A DNA stretch of 64,000 nt, from assembly GCF_034720595.1 (NCBI RefSeq), contig NZ_JAYESJ010000001.1, positions 1,762,001 to 1,826,000 of the forward strand, given 5' to 3'. Source of the DNA: Rhizobium sp. CC-YZS058. Its GTDB lineage: Bacteria; Pseudomonadota; Alphaproteobacteria; Rhizobiales; Rhizobiaceae. The position numbers and the translations under genes were made by a program. Below are positions 1 to 9,354 of this stretch, piece by piece (the stretch's first letter is position 1; each line of letters starts with the position of its first letter). The notes under the pieces are model-generated. The model saw only the letters and a list, made by a program, of their open reading frames with translations. It had not been told where the DNA came from and ran no database searches.

Positions 1-470
1 GCCAGCGTTCGCAGCCCTTCGGCGAGCGCAGCCTGCACAGCGTCGCGCGACAGCGAGCCATCGGCGGTCATTAGGCGGGGGCCGGTGGCGGGTGTAAAGG
101 GGACGGAGCATTGCAATTTCGGGTAATAATGGCCGCCGGCCCGCTCCAGCGCATTGGCCCAACCGTGGTCGAAGACATATTCGCCCTGGCTGTGGTTCTT
201 CAGATAGCAGATCAGCGCGCCGGCAAGCTGGCCGTCGCTGCCATGCAGAAGAAGATGCTGGCCGAGCCAGCCGGTTTTGGCCGTCGCCGAACCGGACTCC
301 TCGAGCGAGGAAAGATAGGCATGCGAAACGAACGGGTTGTAGGTCCCCTCCGCCTGGTCGCGCGCGGCGCCGGTCAGCCGGCTCCAGGCCGCCTTGTCGA
401 TGGCGCTGAACGAGGTCTCGATGCGGATCTCCACCCTATCGGCGGCTCGGTCCCTGTCGCTGCGCGTCAT
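1..470 (-). CDS. GNAT-like / DUF482 (FemAB-like) protein, C-terminus cut off by window edge
   Basis: I translated this frame by hand. An ATG at 470 opens an uninterrupted frame that runs off the left edge, giving about 156 residues of a protein I expect to be around 390 long. Landmarks are NPFVSHAYLSSLEESGSA (about residues 48-65), GWLGQHLLLH, and a GHYYPKLQCSVPFTP stretch. These are typical of the DUF482/PF04339 family, usually annotated as a GNAT-type or peptidoglycan-biosynthesis-like acyltransferase. The substrate of this family is not known to me. The gene lies 32 bp downstream of the glycerophosphodiester phosphodiesterase gene on the same strand, so co-transcription with it and with ridA is likely. 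Confidence 0.8.
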   Translation of the reverse strand, partial: MTRSDRDRAADRVEIRIETSFSAIDKAAWSRLTGAARDQAEGTYNPFVSHAYLSSLEESGSATAKTGWLGQHLLLHGSDGQLAGALICYLKNHSQGEYVFDHGWANALERAGGHYYPKLQCSVPFTPATGPRLMTADGSLSRDAVQAALAEGLRTL

Positions 471-502
471 GCTCGTGCCCTCATCTGTTCCGCCGGACCC
501 TG

Positions 503-1228
503 TCAGGCAATGGCCCGGCCCGCCGGCACGAACCCCTCGAAGGTGATCTGGTCGGCCTCCGCATAGCTATGGGCCTCCGCCTCCGCATCCCGGACCGTCC
601 AGGTGAGGATCGCGCACCCCTTCGCCCGCTGGGCCGTGATGAAGGGGTTCGGCAAATGGCCGTAGTAATAGGAGATGAAATCGAGACCCAGCGACATGGC
701 GTCAGCATGAAGAGCGAGATCCTCCGGACGTGCGCCTTCGGCGGTCAGCCCGATGGGCAACGTCGTCTCCAGCGCCTTCAGGTCTTTCAAGAGCCAATGA
801 TCGAAGCTCATCAGCGCCACAGGACCGGCATAGCCTTCGAGACCGTCCAGGACCGCTTCGGCAAAGCCCTCGTCGTCGCCCTGCCGGCCCTTCAGTTCGA
901 TTACCAGCGGCACGCGTCCCTTGACCAGGCGCAGAAGCTGCGACAGCGTCGGCACGCGGTCGCTGGTGCCGCCGATCGAGAAGAGGCCGAGTTCGCCGGC
1001 CGTCTTCGCCCGCACGTCGCCCTCGACCCCGCAGAGCCGGTGCATGTCGCCGTCATGGAAGACAACCGGCACGCTGTCGGCCGTGTATTGCAGGTCGCAT
1101 TCGATGGCGTAGCCTGCGGAGATGGCGCGCTCGAAGGCCGAGAGGGTGTTCTCCCAGACCGTCTTGTTCATGTCGTGATAGCCGCGATGGGCGATCGGCT
1201 GGGCTGTGAGCCAGGACAGGTCGGTCAT
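503..1228 (-). CDS. Glycerophosphodiester phosphodiesterase
   Basis: 241-residue protein of the GDPD (UgpQ-like) TIM-barrel family, which hydrolyses glycerophosphodiesters from phospholipid turnover to glycerol-3-phosphate and an alcohol. The family's catalytic and metal-binding pattern is intact: H14-R15-G16 near the start, W25-E26-N27-T28, E43-x-D45, and H58-D59. No signal peptide is visible, so a cytoplasmic location is expected. The length is normal for the short bacterial members. It starts 13 bp after the ridA stop codon and is followed 32 bp later by the DUF482 gene, so the three probably form one transcript. Confidence 0.9.
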   Translation of the reverse strand: MTDLSWLTAQPIAHRGYHDMNKTVWENTLSAFERAISAGYAIECDLQYTADSVPVVFHDGDMHRLCGVEGDVRAKTAGELGLFSIGGTSDRVPTLSQLLRLVKGRVPLVIELKGRQGDDEGFAEAVLDGLEGYAGPVALMSFDHWLLKDLKALETTLPIGLTAEGARPEDLALHADAMSLGLDFISYYYGHLPNPFITAQRAKGCAILTWTVRDAEAEAHSYAEADQITFEGFVPAGRAIA

Positions 1229-1241
1229 CTGCGCGAGGGCC

Positions 1242-1709
1242 TCAGGCGATCTCGATCACCGCGTCGATCTCGACCGCGGCGTTGAAGGGAAGGGCGGCCA
1301 TGCCGACCGCGGCGCGCGCATGCTTGCCGGCATCGCCAAGGATTTCGGCAATCAGGTTGGAGGCGCCGTTGATGACCAGATGTTGTTCGGTAAAGCTCGG
1401 CTTGCTCGCGACGAAGCCGTTCAGCTTGATGACCCGGCGGATGCGCGACAGATCGCCGCCGAGCGCGGCCTTGGCCTGGGCGAGAATGTTGATCGCGCAG
1501 AGTTCCGCCGCGCGCTGGCCGCTCGCCACATCGACCGTATCGCCCAGATGGCCTGTCACGGCCACTGCGCCGTTTTCCATCGGCAACTGGCCGGAAATGG
1601 TCAGAAGCGCGCCGCTGATGACATAGGGCACATAGTTTGCGGCGGGCGCCGCGGCAACGGGCAAAGTGATGCCGCGGGCAGTGAGACGGGCTTCGATCGT
1701 GTCGGACAT
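1242..1709 (-). CDS. RidA family protein (reactive imine/enamine deaminase)
   Basis: 155-residue member of the RidA/YjgF/UK114 superfamily. RidA hydrolyses reactive enamine/imine intermediates released by PLP enzymes, although individual family members can have other substrates. I chose the ATG at 1709 because a GGGAGG Shine-Dalgarno lies directly upstream and the protein then begins MSDTIEARL, as family members do; an in-frame ATG further upstream has no such support. The family core is visible: YVISGALLTISGQLP (about residues 33-47), the central helix with AINILAQAKAALGG, and the C-terminal RAAVGMAALPFNAAVEID. It is the first gene of a minus-strand cluster, divergent from eipB across 128 bp. 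Confidence 0.88.
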   Translation of the reverse strand: MSDTIEARLTARGITLPVAAAPAANYVPYVISGALLTISGQLPMENGAVAVTGHLGDTVDVASGQRAAELCAINILAQAKAALGGDLSRIRRVIKLNGFVASKPSFTEQHLVINGASNLIAEILGDAGKHARAAVGMAALPFNAAVEIDAVIEIA

Positions 1710-1837
1710 GGTGCCTCCCAGGCAGGTTGTCTTTCCCGCCGAAATCCGGCATTCAGCCGGCCACCCGACAGGAATGCCTCGCTTTCGACGCAACTCTTCA
1801 TATAGCATCGCAATTGTGATCCAACAGGAGCTTCTGG

Positions 1838-2695
1838 ATGTTTCGTTCCGGCCCGGCCCGCGTCTTGCGCGCCTCCGCCTGTGTTGTTGCGATGGTGGCT
1901 GCGGGCAGCGTTCATGCCTTGGCTGCGCCGCTGGTGCCCCACCGCGCCGTCTACGATCTGGAACTGAAGGACGCCAACGAGCGCTCCGGCATTTCCGGCA
2001 TGGTCGGGCGCATGGTCTACGAATTCAACGGCACGGCCTGCGAAGGCTACACGGTCTCCTTCCGGTTTGTCACCAAGGTCGACAGCGGCGAGGAGTCGCG
2101 GCTGACGGACCAGCAGACGACCACCTTCGAGGACGTGAAGACGGGCAAGTTCCGCTTTCTCACCCGCTCCTTCACCGATGAAAAGCTGGACAAGGAGGTG
2201 CGCGGCGCGGCCGAGGAGAAGGCGAAGGGCGTGAAGGTCGACCTCACCCAGCCGCAGAAGCGGGAAGTGGAGCTGGCCAGCAGCCTCTTTCCAACCGAAC
2301 ACATGATGGAGGTGATCGACCGGGCGAAGAAGGGAGAGCGCATTTTCGAATCGCGCATCTTCGACGGCTCGGATTCCGGCGACAAGACCCTGATCACCTC
2401 GACGCTGCTCGGCGCATCGAAGGTTCCGAAGCCGGGCGACGGGGATGGCGATGTCGCCAAGGCGGGCGCGGTTGCCAAGGAGCCCTATTGGCCGGTTACC
2501 ATTTCCTATTTTGACGATGACAACACGGCCGACGCGCTGCCGATCTATCGCATGGCGTTCAAGCTCTACGAAAACGGCGTCACGCGCGATCTCACCATGG
2601 ATTACGGCGACTTCGTTCTCGCCGGGCGCCTGGCCGAACTCGAACTCTTCAAGCAGAAGCCCGAGGCGGAGCCGGCCGACTGCAAGGGCAAGTGA
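1838..2695 (+). CDS. eipB: Periplasmic cell envelope integrity protein EipB (DUF1849)
   Basis: 285-residue exported protein. A signal peptide occupies roughly residues 1-28 (hydrophobic VVAMVAAGSVHALAA). The mature start APLVPHRAVYDLEL and the RSGISGMVGRMVYEFNG segment match DUF1849. Brucella EipB, the founding member, is a beta-spiral periplasmic protein needed for envelope integrity, with a conserved disulphide between an early and a C-terminal cysteine. Both cysteines are here (GTACEGY and the C-terminal PADCKGK). An AGGAG ribosome binding site sits 7 bp before the ATG. It lies directly upstream of rpsB, as in other Rhizobiales, but the 196-bp gap and a promoter-like sequence suggest separate transcription. 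Confidence 0.9.
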   Translation: MFRSGPARVLRASACVVAMVAAGSVHALAAPLVPHRAVYDLELKDANERSGISGMVGRMVYEFNGTACEGYTVSFRFVTKVDSGEESRLTDQQTTTFEDVKTGKFRFLTRSFTDEKLDKEVRGAAEEKAKGVKVDLTQPQKREVELASSLFPTEHMMEVIDRAKKGERIFESRIFDGSDSGDKTLITSTLLGASKVPKPGDGDGDVAKAGAVAKEPYWPVTISYFDDDNTADALPIYRMAFKLYENGVTRDLTMDYGDFVLAGRLAELELFKQKPEAEPADCKGK

Positions 2696-2738
2696 TCGGC
2701 GAAGCAGTGCGGGCAGGGTCGAAACCCGCGCTTTTTGC

Positions 2739-2767
2739 TTGATTTGTGACGGTCGAGCCTGTATGGC
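2739..2767 (+). promoter_or_regulatory. Candidate sigma-70 type promoter for the rpsB-tsf operon
   Basis: TTGATT (2739-2744) is followed after 17 bp by TATGGC (2762-2767), in the 196-bp gap between eipB and rpsB. A small GC-rich inverted repeat (GCGGG...CCCGC, 2710-2729) just before it could end eipB transcription. The -10 is a weak match, so this is a prediction from spacing and position only. Confidence 0.35.
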
Positions 2768-2891
2768 CGGCCGCATTCCACACGTGGGGTTTGGGATGGT
2801 CCGGGAGAAATCCGGCCCGTTCCGCCGGTGGCGCGATCATCCGATCGCGCTGTTTGCGCCACGGAGGTTCAACCGGAAAGGATAAACAGGC

Positions 2892-3662
2892 ATGGCATTG
2901 CCCGATTTCAGCATGCGCCAGCTTCTCGAAGCAGGCGTCCACTTCGGCCACCAGACCCACCGCTGGAACCCGAAGATGAAGCCCTACATCTTTGGCGAAC
3001 GGTCCAACGTTCACATCATCGACCTCGCCCAGACCGTTCCGATGCTGTCGCGCGCCCTTCAGGCCGTCAGTGACACGGTTGCCCGCGGCGGCCGCGTTCT
3101 CTTCGTCGGCACCAAGCGCCAGGCTTCGGAAATCATCGCCGATTCCGCCAAGCGTTCGGCCCAGTACTACGTCAATGCCCGCTGGCTCGGCGGCATGATG
3201 ACCAACTGGAAGACGATCTCGAACTCGATCCAGCGCCTGCGCAAGCTCGACGAGATCCTCGCTTCCGACGCCTCCGGCTTCACCAAGAAGGAACGCCTGA
3301 ACCTCGAGCGCGAGCGTGAAAAGCTCAACCGCGCTCTCGGCGGTATCCGCGACATGGGCGGCGTTCCGGACCTGATGTTCATCATCGACACCAACAAGGA
3401 ATCGATCGCGATCGAGGAAGCCAAGCGTCTCGGCATTCCGGTCGTCGCCATCATCGATTCGAACTGCGATCCCGACCAGATCGACTATGCGATCCCCGGC
3501 AATGACGACGCCTCGCGCGCCATCGCGCTCTACTGCGACCTGGTTGCCCGCGCGGCACTGGACGGCATCGCGCGTCAGCAGAGCTCGTCCGGCCGCGACC
3601 TCGGTGCGGCTTCCGAGCTGCAGATGGCCGAGCCTGCTCTCGAAGAGACCGCAGAAGCCTGA
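2892..3662 (+). CDS. rpsB: 30S ribosomal protein S2
   Basis: 256-residue small-subunit protein S2, needed for 30S assembly together with S1. The N-terminus [20 protein letters not shown] is diagnostic, followed by [20 protein letters not shown]. Other landmarks are [25 protein letters not shown] and the C-terminal [20 protein letters not shown]. The acidic/alanine-rich C-terminal extension is common in alphaproteobacteria. It is the first gene of the plus-strand block and is followed by tsf, the usual bacterial arrangement. A strong terminator-like hairpin lies between the two, so EF-Ts may be made at a lower level than S2 through partial read-through. Confidence 0.98.
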   Translation: MALPDFSMRQLLEAGVHFGHQTHRWNPKMKPYIFGERSNVHIIDLAQTVPMLSRALQAVSDTVARGGRVLFVGTKRQASEIIADSAKRSAQYYVNARWLGGMMTNWKTISNSIQRLRKLDEILASDASGFTKKERLNLEREREKLNRALGGIRDMGGVPDLMFIIDTNKESIAIEEAKRLGIPVVAIIDSNCDPDQIDYAIPGNDDASRAIALYCDLVARAALDGIARQQSSSGRDLGAASELQMAEPALEETAEA

Positions 3663-3709
3663 GGCGTCTGGCGCGGCGGACTCCGCCGTGCCTGACCTGC
3701 CAGAACCGG

Positions 3710-3756
3710 AACGGGGCCGGCTTCCACGCTCGAGCGAAGTGGACGGCCCCGTTTCC
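3710..3756 (+). terminator. Intrinsic terminator / attenuating hairpin between rpsB and tsf
   Basis: AACGGGGCCG (3710-3719) pairs perfectly with CGGCCCCGTT (3744-3753), and an internal stem TTCCAC/GTGGA-like occupies the loop. The 3' arm runs into TTTCC. It ends 175 bp before the tsf ATG. Confidence 0.75.
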
Positions 3757-3930
3757 TTATCCAGTGCGCGCCGCCCCGTCTCAACGGGTCCGAAATGGCG
3801 CCGCGCCGCCGCCGGATGACGGGTTCATCACGGCGTTACATCCGAGGGGCATCCCTCGCTAGAGTTTTTCCGGCCGTATTTTGACACTCTCGGGATGCGC
3901 CGGCGATCGAACAAGGAAGAGGCAAGAACC

Positions 3931-4857
3931 ATGACGACCGTAACAGCACAGATGGTGAAGGAACTGCGCGAGAAGTCCGGCGCAGGCATGATGGATTGCA
4001 AGAAGGCTTTGGCCGAGACCAATGGCGATCTGGAAGCCGCGATCGACTGGCTGCGCGCCAAGGGCATCGCCAAGGCCGACAAGAAGTCCGGCCGCACCGC
4101 CGCTGAAGGTCTGATCGGCATCAATGCCGCCGGCACCAAGGCCGTCGTCATCGAAGTGAACTCGGAAACCGACTTCGTCGCCCGCAACGACGCGTTCCAG
4201 GATCTCGTTCGCGGCATCGCCGCCGTTGCCGTCGAGACCGATGGCTCGGTCGACGCGATCGGCGCCGCCACCTATCCAGCCACCGGCAAGTCGGTCACCG
4301 AGAGCATCAAGGACGCGATCGCCACGATCGGCGAGAACATGACGCTGCGCCGCGCCGCTCTGCTCTCCGTCGAAGACGGCGTCGTCTCGACCTACATCCA
4401 CAATGGCGTGGCCGACGGTCTCGGCAAGCTTGGCGTTCTCGTCGCCCTGAAGTCCACCGGCGACAAGGATGCGCTGAACGCCATCGGCCGTCAGGTCGCC
4501 ATGCACATCGCCGCCACCAACCCGCTTGCCATCCGTTCGAGCGAAGTCGACCCGGCGGTTGCCGAGCGCGAGCGCAACGTGTTCATCGAGCAGTCGCGCG
4601 CCTCCGGCAAGCCGGACAACATCATCGAGAAGATGGTCGATGGCCGCATGCGCAAGTTCTTCGAGGAAGTCGCCCTTCTCTCGCAGTCCTTCGTCATGAA
4701 CCCCGACCTGACGGTCGAGGCTGCCATCAAGGAAGCGGAAAAGACCGTTGGCGCGCCGATCGAAGTCACCGGCATGGCCCGCCTCCTGCTCGGCGAAGGT
4801 GTCGAGAAGGAAGAGAGCGATTTCGCTGCCGAAGTTGCGGCTGTCGCCAAGGGCTGA
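3931..4857 (+). CDS. tsf: Translation elongation factor Ts
   Basis: 308-residue guanine-nucleotide exchange factor for EF-Tu. The N-terminal UBA-like domain shows [19 protein letters not shown] (residues 9-27) and the second signature [12 protein letters not shown] lies about residues 75-90. I chose the ATG at 3931, preceded by an AAGGAAGAGG purine tract, because it gives the canonical [13 protein letters not shown] start; an in-frame ATG 36 bp upstream lacks family support. The gap from rpsB contains a terminator hairpin and, at 3843-3858, a second short CGAGGG/CCCTCG hairpin before a T-run. Confidence 0.97.
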   Translation: MTTVTAQMVKELREKSGAGMMDCKKALAETNGDLEAAIDWLRAKGIAKADKKSGRTAAEGLIGINAAGTKAVVIEVNSETDFVARNDAFQDLVRGIAAVAVETDGSVDAIGAATYPATGKSVTESIKDAIATIGENMTLRRAALLSVEDGVVSTYIHNGVADGLGKLGVLVALKSTGDKDALNAIGRQVAMHIAATNPLAIRSSEVDPAVAERERNVFIEQSRASGKPDNIIEKMVDGRMRKFFEEVALLSQSFVMNPDLTVEAAIKEAEKTVGAPIEVTGMARLLLGEGVEKEESDFAAEVAAVAKG

Positions 4858-4911
4858 TCGACTTGGAGCGCTCCGGTCCGATCGGCCCGGTGCAAAGTCC
4901 TGAATGGAGAG

Positions 4912-4940
4912 GGGCGCCGCGTGGACAACGCGGCGCCCTT
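4912..4940 (+). terminator. Strong hairpin after tsf
   Basis: GGGCGCCGCGT (4912-4922) and ACGCGGCGCCC (4928-4938) form a perfect 11-bp stem with a 5-nt loop, followed by TTCG. The T-tract is short, so termination may be partial or factor-assisted. Confidence 0.65.
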
Positions 4941-5033
4941 CGTGTATCGGGCATCTGCGCAGGCGGCATGATCAGGCCTGCCCTCTCGCAAACAGCAAGG
5001 TTGCGACGGCCGGCTTCTGCCGCTGGCGCACCG

Positions 5034-5057
5034 ACTGTCCGGACCCCGCCGGACAGT
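5034..5057 (+). other. Second hairpin in the pyrH leader
   Basis: ACTGTCCGG (5034-5042) pairs perfectly with CCGGACAGT (5049-5057) around a 6-nt loop. It ends 57 bp before the pyrH ATG. No T-run follows. It could be an RNA-processing, stability or attenuation element, or a protein-binding site; the sequence alone does not decide. Confidence 0.4.
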
Positions 5058-5114
5058 GTCCCACCCCCTTCGTGCGCAGCGTCCGCGCTGTGCCTTCTTT
5101 TGACAGGAGAGACG

Positions 5115-5837
5115 ATGCCGGCCGAACCGCTCTACAAACGTGTGTTGTTGAAGTGCTCCGGCGAAGCTCTGATGGGCAATCAGGGCTTCGGGATTGATGT
5201 GGCGGTCGCCGACCGCATTGCCTCCGATATCGCCGCTGCGCGCGCCATGGGCGTGGAAGTGGGCGTCGTGGTCGGCGGCGGCAATATTTTCCGAGGCGTG
5301 GCCGTGGCCTCGAAGGGCGGCGACCGGGTGACCGGCGACCATATGGGCATGCTGGCGACCGTCATCAACGCCCTGGCGCTGGCGACCTCGCTGCGCAAGC
5401 TCGATATCGATACCGTCGTCCTCTCCGCCATCGCCATGCCCGAGCTTTGCGAAAGCTTCTCCCAGCGTGCCACGCTGCAGCATCTTTCCATAGGCCGCGT
5501 CGTGATCTTCGCCGGCGGCACCGGCAACCCGTTCTTCACCACCGACAGCGCCGCCGCGCTGCGCGCCGCCGAAATGGGGGCCGAGGCGCTTTTCAAGGGC
5601 ACCCAGGTGGACGGCATCTATTCCGCCGACCCGAAGAAGGATCCGACCGCCACCCGCTTCGAAACGCTGACCCATTCGGAAGTTCTCGAACGCGGCCTCG
5701 CGGTCATGGATGTCGCCGCTGTTGCGCTGGCGCGGGAGAACCATATTCCGATCATCGTGTTTTCCATTCACGAGAAGGGCGGCTTCACCGACATTCTGAC
5801 CGGTGGCGGCCGTTCGACGATCGTCAAGGACCATTGA
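5115..5837 (+). CDS. pyrH: UMP kinase
   Basis: 240-residue hexameric UMP kinase (UMP + ATP to UDP), the uridylate step feeding UTP and CTP and also UDP-sugars. Family landmarks are YKRVLLKCSGEALMG at the N-terminus, the glycine-rich VGVVVGGGNIFRG (about residues 48-60), HMGMLATVINALAL and the C-terminal GGRSTIVKD. The ATG at 5115 is preceded by AGGAGA; a longer in-frame frame extends upstream, but its residues do not match the family. Translation is probably independent of tsf because 257 bp separate them. frr follows after 55 bp, the usual order. Confidence 0.97.
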   Translation: MPAEPLYKRVLLKCSGEALMGNQGFGIDVAVADRIASDIAAARAMGVEVGVVVGGGNIFRGVAVASKGGDRVTGDHMGMLATVINALALATSLRKLDIDTVVLSAIAMPELCESFSQRATLQHLSIGRVVIFAGGTGNPFFTTDSAAALRAAEMGAEALFKGTQVDGIYSADPKKDPTATRFETLTHSEVLERGLAVMDVAAVALARENHIPIIVFSIHEKGGFTDILTGGGRSTIVKDH

Positions 5838-5892
5838 AAGGGCTGGTGCGGCCTTGGCCGTACCGCCTCGCAGCTGACAGGGAGACTGACCC

Positions 5893-6453
5893 ATGAGTGA
5901 AGGGATCGACCTCAAGGATCTCAAGCGCCGGATGGATGGCGCGATCAACGCCTTCAAGAGCGATATCGCCTCGCTGCGCACGGGCCGCGCCTCGGCCAAT
6001 GTGCTCGACCCGGTCATGGTCGAGGCCTATGGGTCGCGCGTGCCGCTGAACCAGGTGGCCAACATCACCGTGCCCGAGCCGCGCATGATCGGCGTGTCGA
6101 TCTGGGACAAGCAGATGGTCGGCGCCGTCGATCGCGCGATCCGCGAATCGAACCTCGGCCTCAACCCGATCATGGACGGGCAGACGCTGCGCATTCCGCT
6201 GCCGGAACTGAACGAGGAACGCCGCAAGTCGCTCGTCAAGGTCGCGCATGACTATGCCGAGAAGAGCCGCGTGGCGATCCGCCATGTGCGCCGCGACGGC
6301 ATGGACGCGCTCAAGAAGGCGGAGAAGGACGGCGATATCGGCCAGGATATCAGCCGCACGCAGTCCGAGCGCGTGCAGAAGATGACCGACGAGATGATTT
6401 CCGATATCGACCGCTTGCTCGCCGATAAGGAAAAGGAAATCATGCAGGTCTAA
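5893..6453 (+). CDS. frr: Ribosome recycling factor
   Basis: 186-residue RRF, which works with EF-G to split the post-termination ribosome. The full family length is present. Landmarks are [23 protein letters not shown] at the N-terminal helix, [17 protein letters not shown] in the middle and the long C-terminal helix ending in [14 protein letters not shown]. It starts 55 bp after pyrH and is followed by uppS after 37 bp, consistent with one operon. Confidence 0.97.
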   Translation: MSEGIDLKDLKRRMDGAINAFKSDIASLRTGRASANVLDPVMVEAYGSRVPLNQVANITVPEPRMIGVSIWDKQMVGAVDRAIRESNLGLNPIMDGQTLRIPLPELNEERRKSLVKVAHDYAEKSRVAIRHVRRDGMDALKKAEKDGDIGQDISRTQSERVQKMTDEMISDIDRLLADKEKEIMQV

Positions 6454-6490
6454 CCTGCGCTGATCCGATCCCTCCAAGACCAGGCCGCCG

Positions 6491-7240
6491 ATGTCCAAGC
6501 CGCTCGTCAGCACCGTCCCGACGCATGTTGCCATCATCATGGATGGCAACGGCCGTTGGGCGGCCATGCGTGGGCTTCCCCGGACCATGGGGCACCGCAA
6601 GGGCGTGGAAGCCGTGCGCGAGGCGGTGCGCACGGCGGGCGATCTCGGCATCCCCTATCTGACGCTCTACGCCTTCTCCTCGGAAAACTGGAGCCGGCCG
6701 CAGGACGAGGTCTCCGACCTGATGGGCCTTCTCAAGGTCTTCATCCGCCGCGATCTTGCCGAGCTGCACCGGTCGAATGTGCGGATCCGGGTCATCGGCG
6801 ACCGCGTCAATCTGCGCGGCGACATCCTCCCGCTGCTGCTCGAAGCGGAGGAAACGACGGCGGCCAACACCGGCACGACGCTGTGCATCGCCTTCAATTA
6901 CGGGGCACGCGACGAAATCACCCGCGCGGTTCGGGCGCTCGCACAGGATGTGGCCGACGGACGGGTGACGCCGGACGACATCACGCCCGCCGCGATCTCC
7001 CGCCGGCTCGACACCGCCGATATCCCCGATCCCGACCTGGTGCTGCGCACCTCGGGCGAGGAGCGGCTCTCCAATTTCCTGCTGTGGCAGGCCGCCTATG
7101 CAGAGCTCATCTTCGTGCCGGAGTTCTGGCCCGATTTCGATAGCGCCGTCTTTCAGCGGGCGCTGGACATCTATGCGCGCCGCGAGCGTCGGTTCGGCGG
7201 CGTTGCCGCACCGGCCAGCCGCGCCGTTGGAGGCGCATGA
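6491..7240 (+). CDS. uppS: Isoprenyl transferase (undecaprenyl diphosphate synthase)
   Basis: 249-residue cis-prenyltransferase that condenses isopentenyl-PP onto farnesyl-PP to make the undecaprenyl carrier for peptidoglycan and surface polysaccharides. The catalytic segment [13 protein letters not shown] is at residues 12-24, with D18 the expected magnesium-binding aspartate. The conserved [11 protein letters not shown] and the C-terminal [15 protein letters not shown]...ELIF region follow. Its position before cdsA is the common proteobacterial arrangement, linking carrier lipid and phospholipid synthesis. Confidence 0.96.
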   Translation: MSKPLVSTVPTHVAIIMDGNGRWAAMRGLPRTMGHRKGVEAVREAVRTAGDLGIPYLTLYAFSSENWSRPQDEVSDLMGLLKVFIRRDLAELHRSNVRIRVIGDRVNLRGDILPLLLEAEETTAANTGTTLCIAFNYGARDEITRAVRALAQDVADGRVTPDDITPAAISRRLDTADIPDPDLVLRTSGEERLSNFLLWQAAYAELIFVPEFWPDFDSAVFQRALDIYARRERRFGGVAAPASRAVGGA

Positions 7241-7247
7241 GCCGCGA

Positions 7248-8078
7248 ATGACCCGCGAATTGAAATTGCGTATCGTGTCCGGCCTCGTGCTGGGCGCCGT
7301 AGCCTTGGCCGATACCTGGATCGGCGGGCCGGCCTTCGCCGTGCTTTCCGCCGTCATCGGCCTTGCCGTCTGGTACGAATGGGCGACGATGACCCGTGTC
7401 GCCGTGGCCGACCGGGCTGTGTATCTGCTCGGCTGGGCCGTGCAGCTTGGCGTCGCCGCACTGATCATCCTCGGGGGCGATGCCTATGCGCTGCCGTTGC
7501 TCGTCATCGCGACACTGGTGGCGGCCTTCTGGTCGCGCTTCCATGGTCGAGGCTGGTGGCTGCCGGGCGGCGTTCTCTACGCAGGCGCCACGACGATTTC
7601 GCTCGCGGCGATTCGCGGCGACAGCGATGTCGGCTTCGTCGCCATGCTCTATGTCTTCGCCGTCGTCTGGGCGACGGACATTCTCGCCTATTTCATCGGC
7701 CGCGCCATCGGCGGGCCGAAGCTGGCGCCGGCGATCTCGCCGGGCAAGACCTGGTCGGGCGCCATCGGCGGCGCCGTGTCCGGCGTTGCGGCGGGAACAC
7801 TGGTCTTCGCCGCCTTCTTCTCCGTCGACGACCTGCGTATTCCCCTGATCGCCCTCGTCCTGTCGGTTGCAAGCCAGGCAGGCGATCTCTTTGAATCCTA
7901 TGTGAAGCGGCGTTCGGGCGTCAAGGATTCGGGCCGGATCATTCCCGGCCACGGCGGCGTCTGGGACCGGGTCGACGGGCTGGTGGCGGCGAGCTTCGTT
8001 GCCCTCTTCATCGCGCTTGGCGAGGCGCTGGCGGGGGCCAATGGCGGCGAGATCGGCGCTGTGCTGCTCGGCCTCTAG
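7248..8078 (+). CDS. cdsA: Phosphatidate cytidylyltransferase (CDP-diacylglycerol synthase)
   Basis: 276-residue polytopic inner-membrane enzyme making CDP-diacylglycerol from phosphatidic acid and CTP. The family signature near the C-terminus is intact: SQAGDLFESYVKRRSGVKDS followed by GRIIPGHGGVWDRVDG. An SPGKTWSGAIGG segment precedes it. The ATG at 7248, 7 bp after the uppS stop, gives the family-like start MTRELKLRIVSGLVLG. The short spacing suggests co-translation with uppS. Cardiolipin synthase, encoded at about 42 kb, depends indirectly on its product. Confidence 0.95.
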   Translation: MTRELKLRIVSGLVLGAVALADTWIGGPAFAVLSAVIGLAVWYEWATMTRVAVADRAVYLLGWAVQLGVAALIILGGDAYALPLLVIATLVAAFWSRFHGRGWWLPGGVLYAGATTISLAAIRGDSDVGFVAMLYVFAVVWATDILAYFIGRAIGGPKLAPAISPGKTWSGAIGGAVSGVAAGTLVFAAFFSVDDLRIPLIALVLSVASQAGDLFESYVKRRSGVKDSGRIIPGHGGVWDRVDGLVAASFVALFIALGEALAGANGGEIGAVLLGL

Positions 8079-8220
8079 TCGGTTGCAGTCGGACGCAACG
8101 CCAATGCGATTTGTCATCCGCTCCGCCCGGCGCTAAGACTGGCCGGGATCTCGAGGTTTGCTCCGGATCTGCCGGATGCCGTCGGGTGTCCTTACGGCAG
8201 GTCCATCACAGAGGACGCTC

Positions 8221-9354
8221 ATGGCTTATCTGGCCGAATTCGCGAATTTCATCGTCGGTTACATCCTGCCCTTCCTGGTCGTCCTCGGCCTGCTCGTCTT
8301 CGTGCATGAGATGGGCCACTACCTCGTCGGGCGCTGGTGCGGGATTCGCGTCGTGGCATTCTCGGTCGGCTTCGGGCCGGAGATTGCCGGCTTTACCGAC
8401 CGGCACGGCACCCGCTGGAAGCTCTCGGCCATTCCGCTCGGCGGCTATGTGAAGTTTTTCGGCGACGAGGATGCCGCCAGCGTTCCCGACTACGAGCGAC
8501 TGCAGACGATTCCCGAATCCGAGCGCGGCCGGACCTTCCTTGGCGCAAAACTCTGGAAACGCGCAGCCACCGTCGCGGCCGGGCCGATCGCCAACTTCAT
8601 CCTCGCCATCGTCATCTACGCCGTCATCTTCTCGCTCTATGGCAAGCCGGTAGCCGACCCGGTCGTGGCCGAAGTGCGGCCGGACAGCGCGGCCGCCGAG
8701 GCCGGCATCCAGCCGGGCGACCTGCTCGTCAGCATCGATGGCTCGCCGGTCGTCACCTTCGACGATGTCCGCCGCTATGTCGGCGTCCGCCCGGACATGC
8801 CGATCACGGTCGGCATCAAGCGCAATGGCGAGACGCTGGAGCTGCCGATGGTGCCGAAGCGCACCGAGATCACCGACCAGTTCGGCAACAAGATGGAACT
8901 CGGAATCATCGGCATCGTCACCAATCAGGAGCGGGGCAATTTCCGCCTGCAGACCTTCTCGCCGATCCAGGCAGTGGGGCAGGGCGCCGTCGAGAGCTGG
9001 CACATCGTCACCGGCACCTTCGACTATCTCTCCAATCTCGTCACCGGCCGCATGAAGGCCGATCAGCTAGGCGGGCCGATCCGTGTGGCGCAGGCTTCGG
9101 GCCAGATGGCGACGCTCGGCTTCGTCGCGCTGCTGCAGCTCGCCGCCGTGCTGTCTGTTTCTATTGGATTGCTTAACCTCATGCCCGTTCCCGTGCTTGA
9201 TGGCGGGCATCTGATGTTCTATGCGGTCGAGGCGATCCGCGGCCGGCCGGTCGGTCCGACAGCGCAGGACATCGCCTTCCGGATCGGCTTCGCCATGGTC
9301 CTGATGCTGATGGTCTTCGCGACGTGGAACGACATTTCGAGCCTTGTGGGCTGA
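8221..9354 (+). CDS. rseP: RIP metalloprotease RseP (site-2 protease)
   Basis: 377-residue intramembrane zinc protease that cleaves anti-sigma factors and membrane-bound signal peptide remnants. The zinc motif H29-E30-M31-G32-H33 lies in the first transmembrane helix. A PDZ domain sits around residues 125-200 (SAAAEAGIQPGDLLVSIDG). The C-terminal LMPVPVLDGGHLMFY provides the third zinc ligand in the usual LDGGH context. The ATG at 8221 is chosen because it gives the canonical short N-terminus before the first helix. It sits between cdsA and bamA, as in most proteobacteria. Confidence 0.96.
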   Translation: MAYLAEFANFIVGYILPFLVVLGLLVFVHEMGHYLVGRWCGIRVVAFSVGFGPEIAGFTDRHGTRWKLSAIPLGGYVKFFGDEDAASVPDYERLQTIPESERGRTFLGAKLWKRAATVAAGPIANFILAIVIYAVIFSLYGKPVADPVVAEVRPDSAAAEAGIQPGDLLVSIDGSPVVTFDDVRRYVGVRPDMPITVGIKRNGETLELPMVPKRTEITDQFGNKMELGIIGIVTNQERGNFRLQTFSPIQAVGQGAVESWHIVTGTFDYLSNLVTGRMKADQLGGPIRVAQASGQMATLGFVALLQLAAVLSVSIGLLNLMPVPVLDGGHLMFYAVEAIRGRPVGPTAQDIAFRIGFAMVLMLMVFATWNDISSLVG

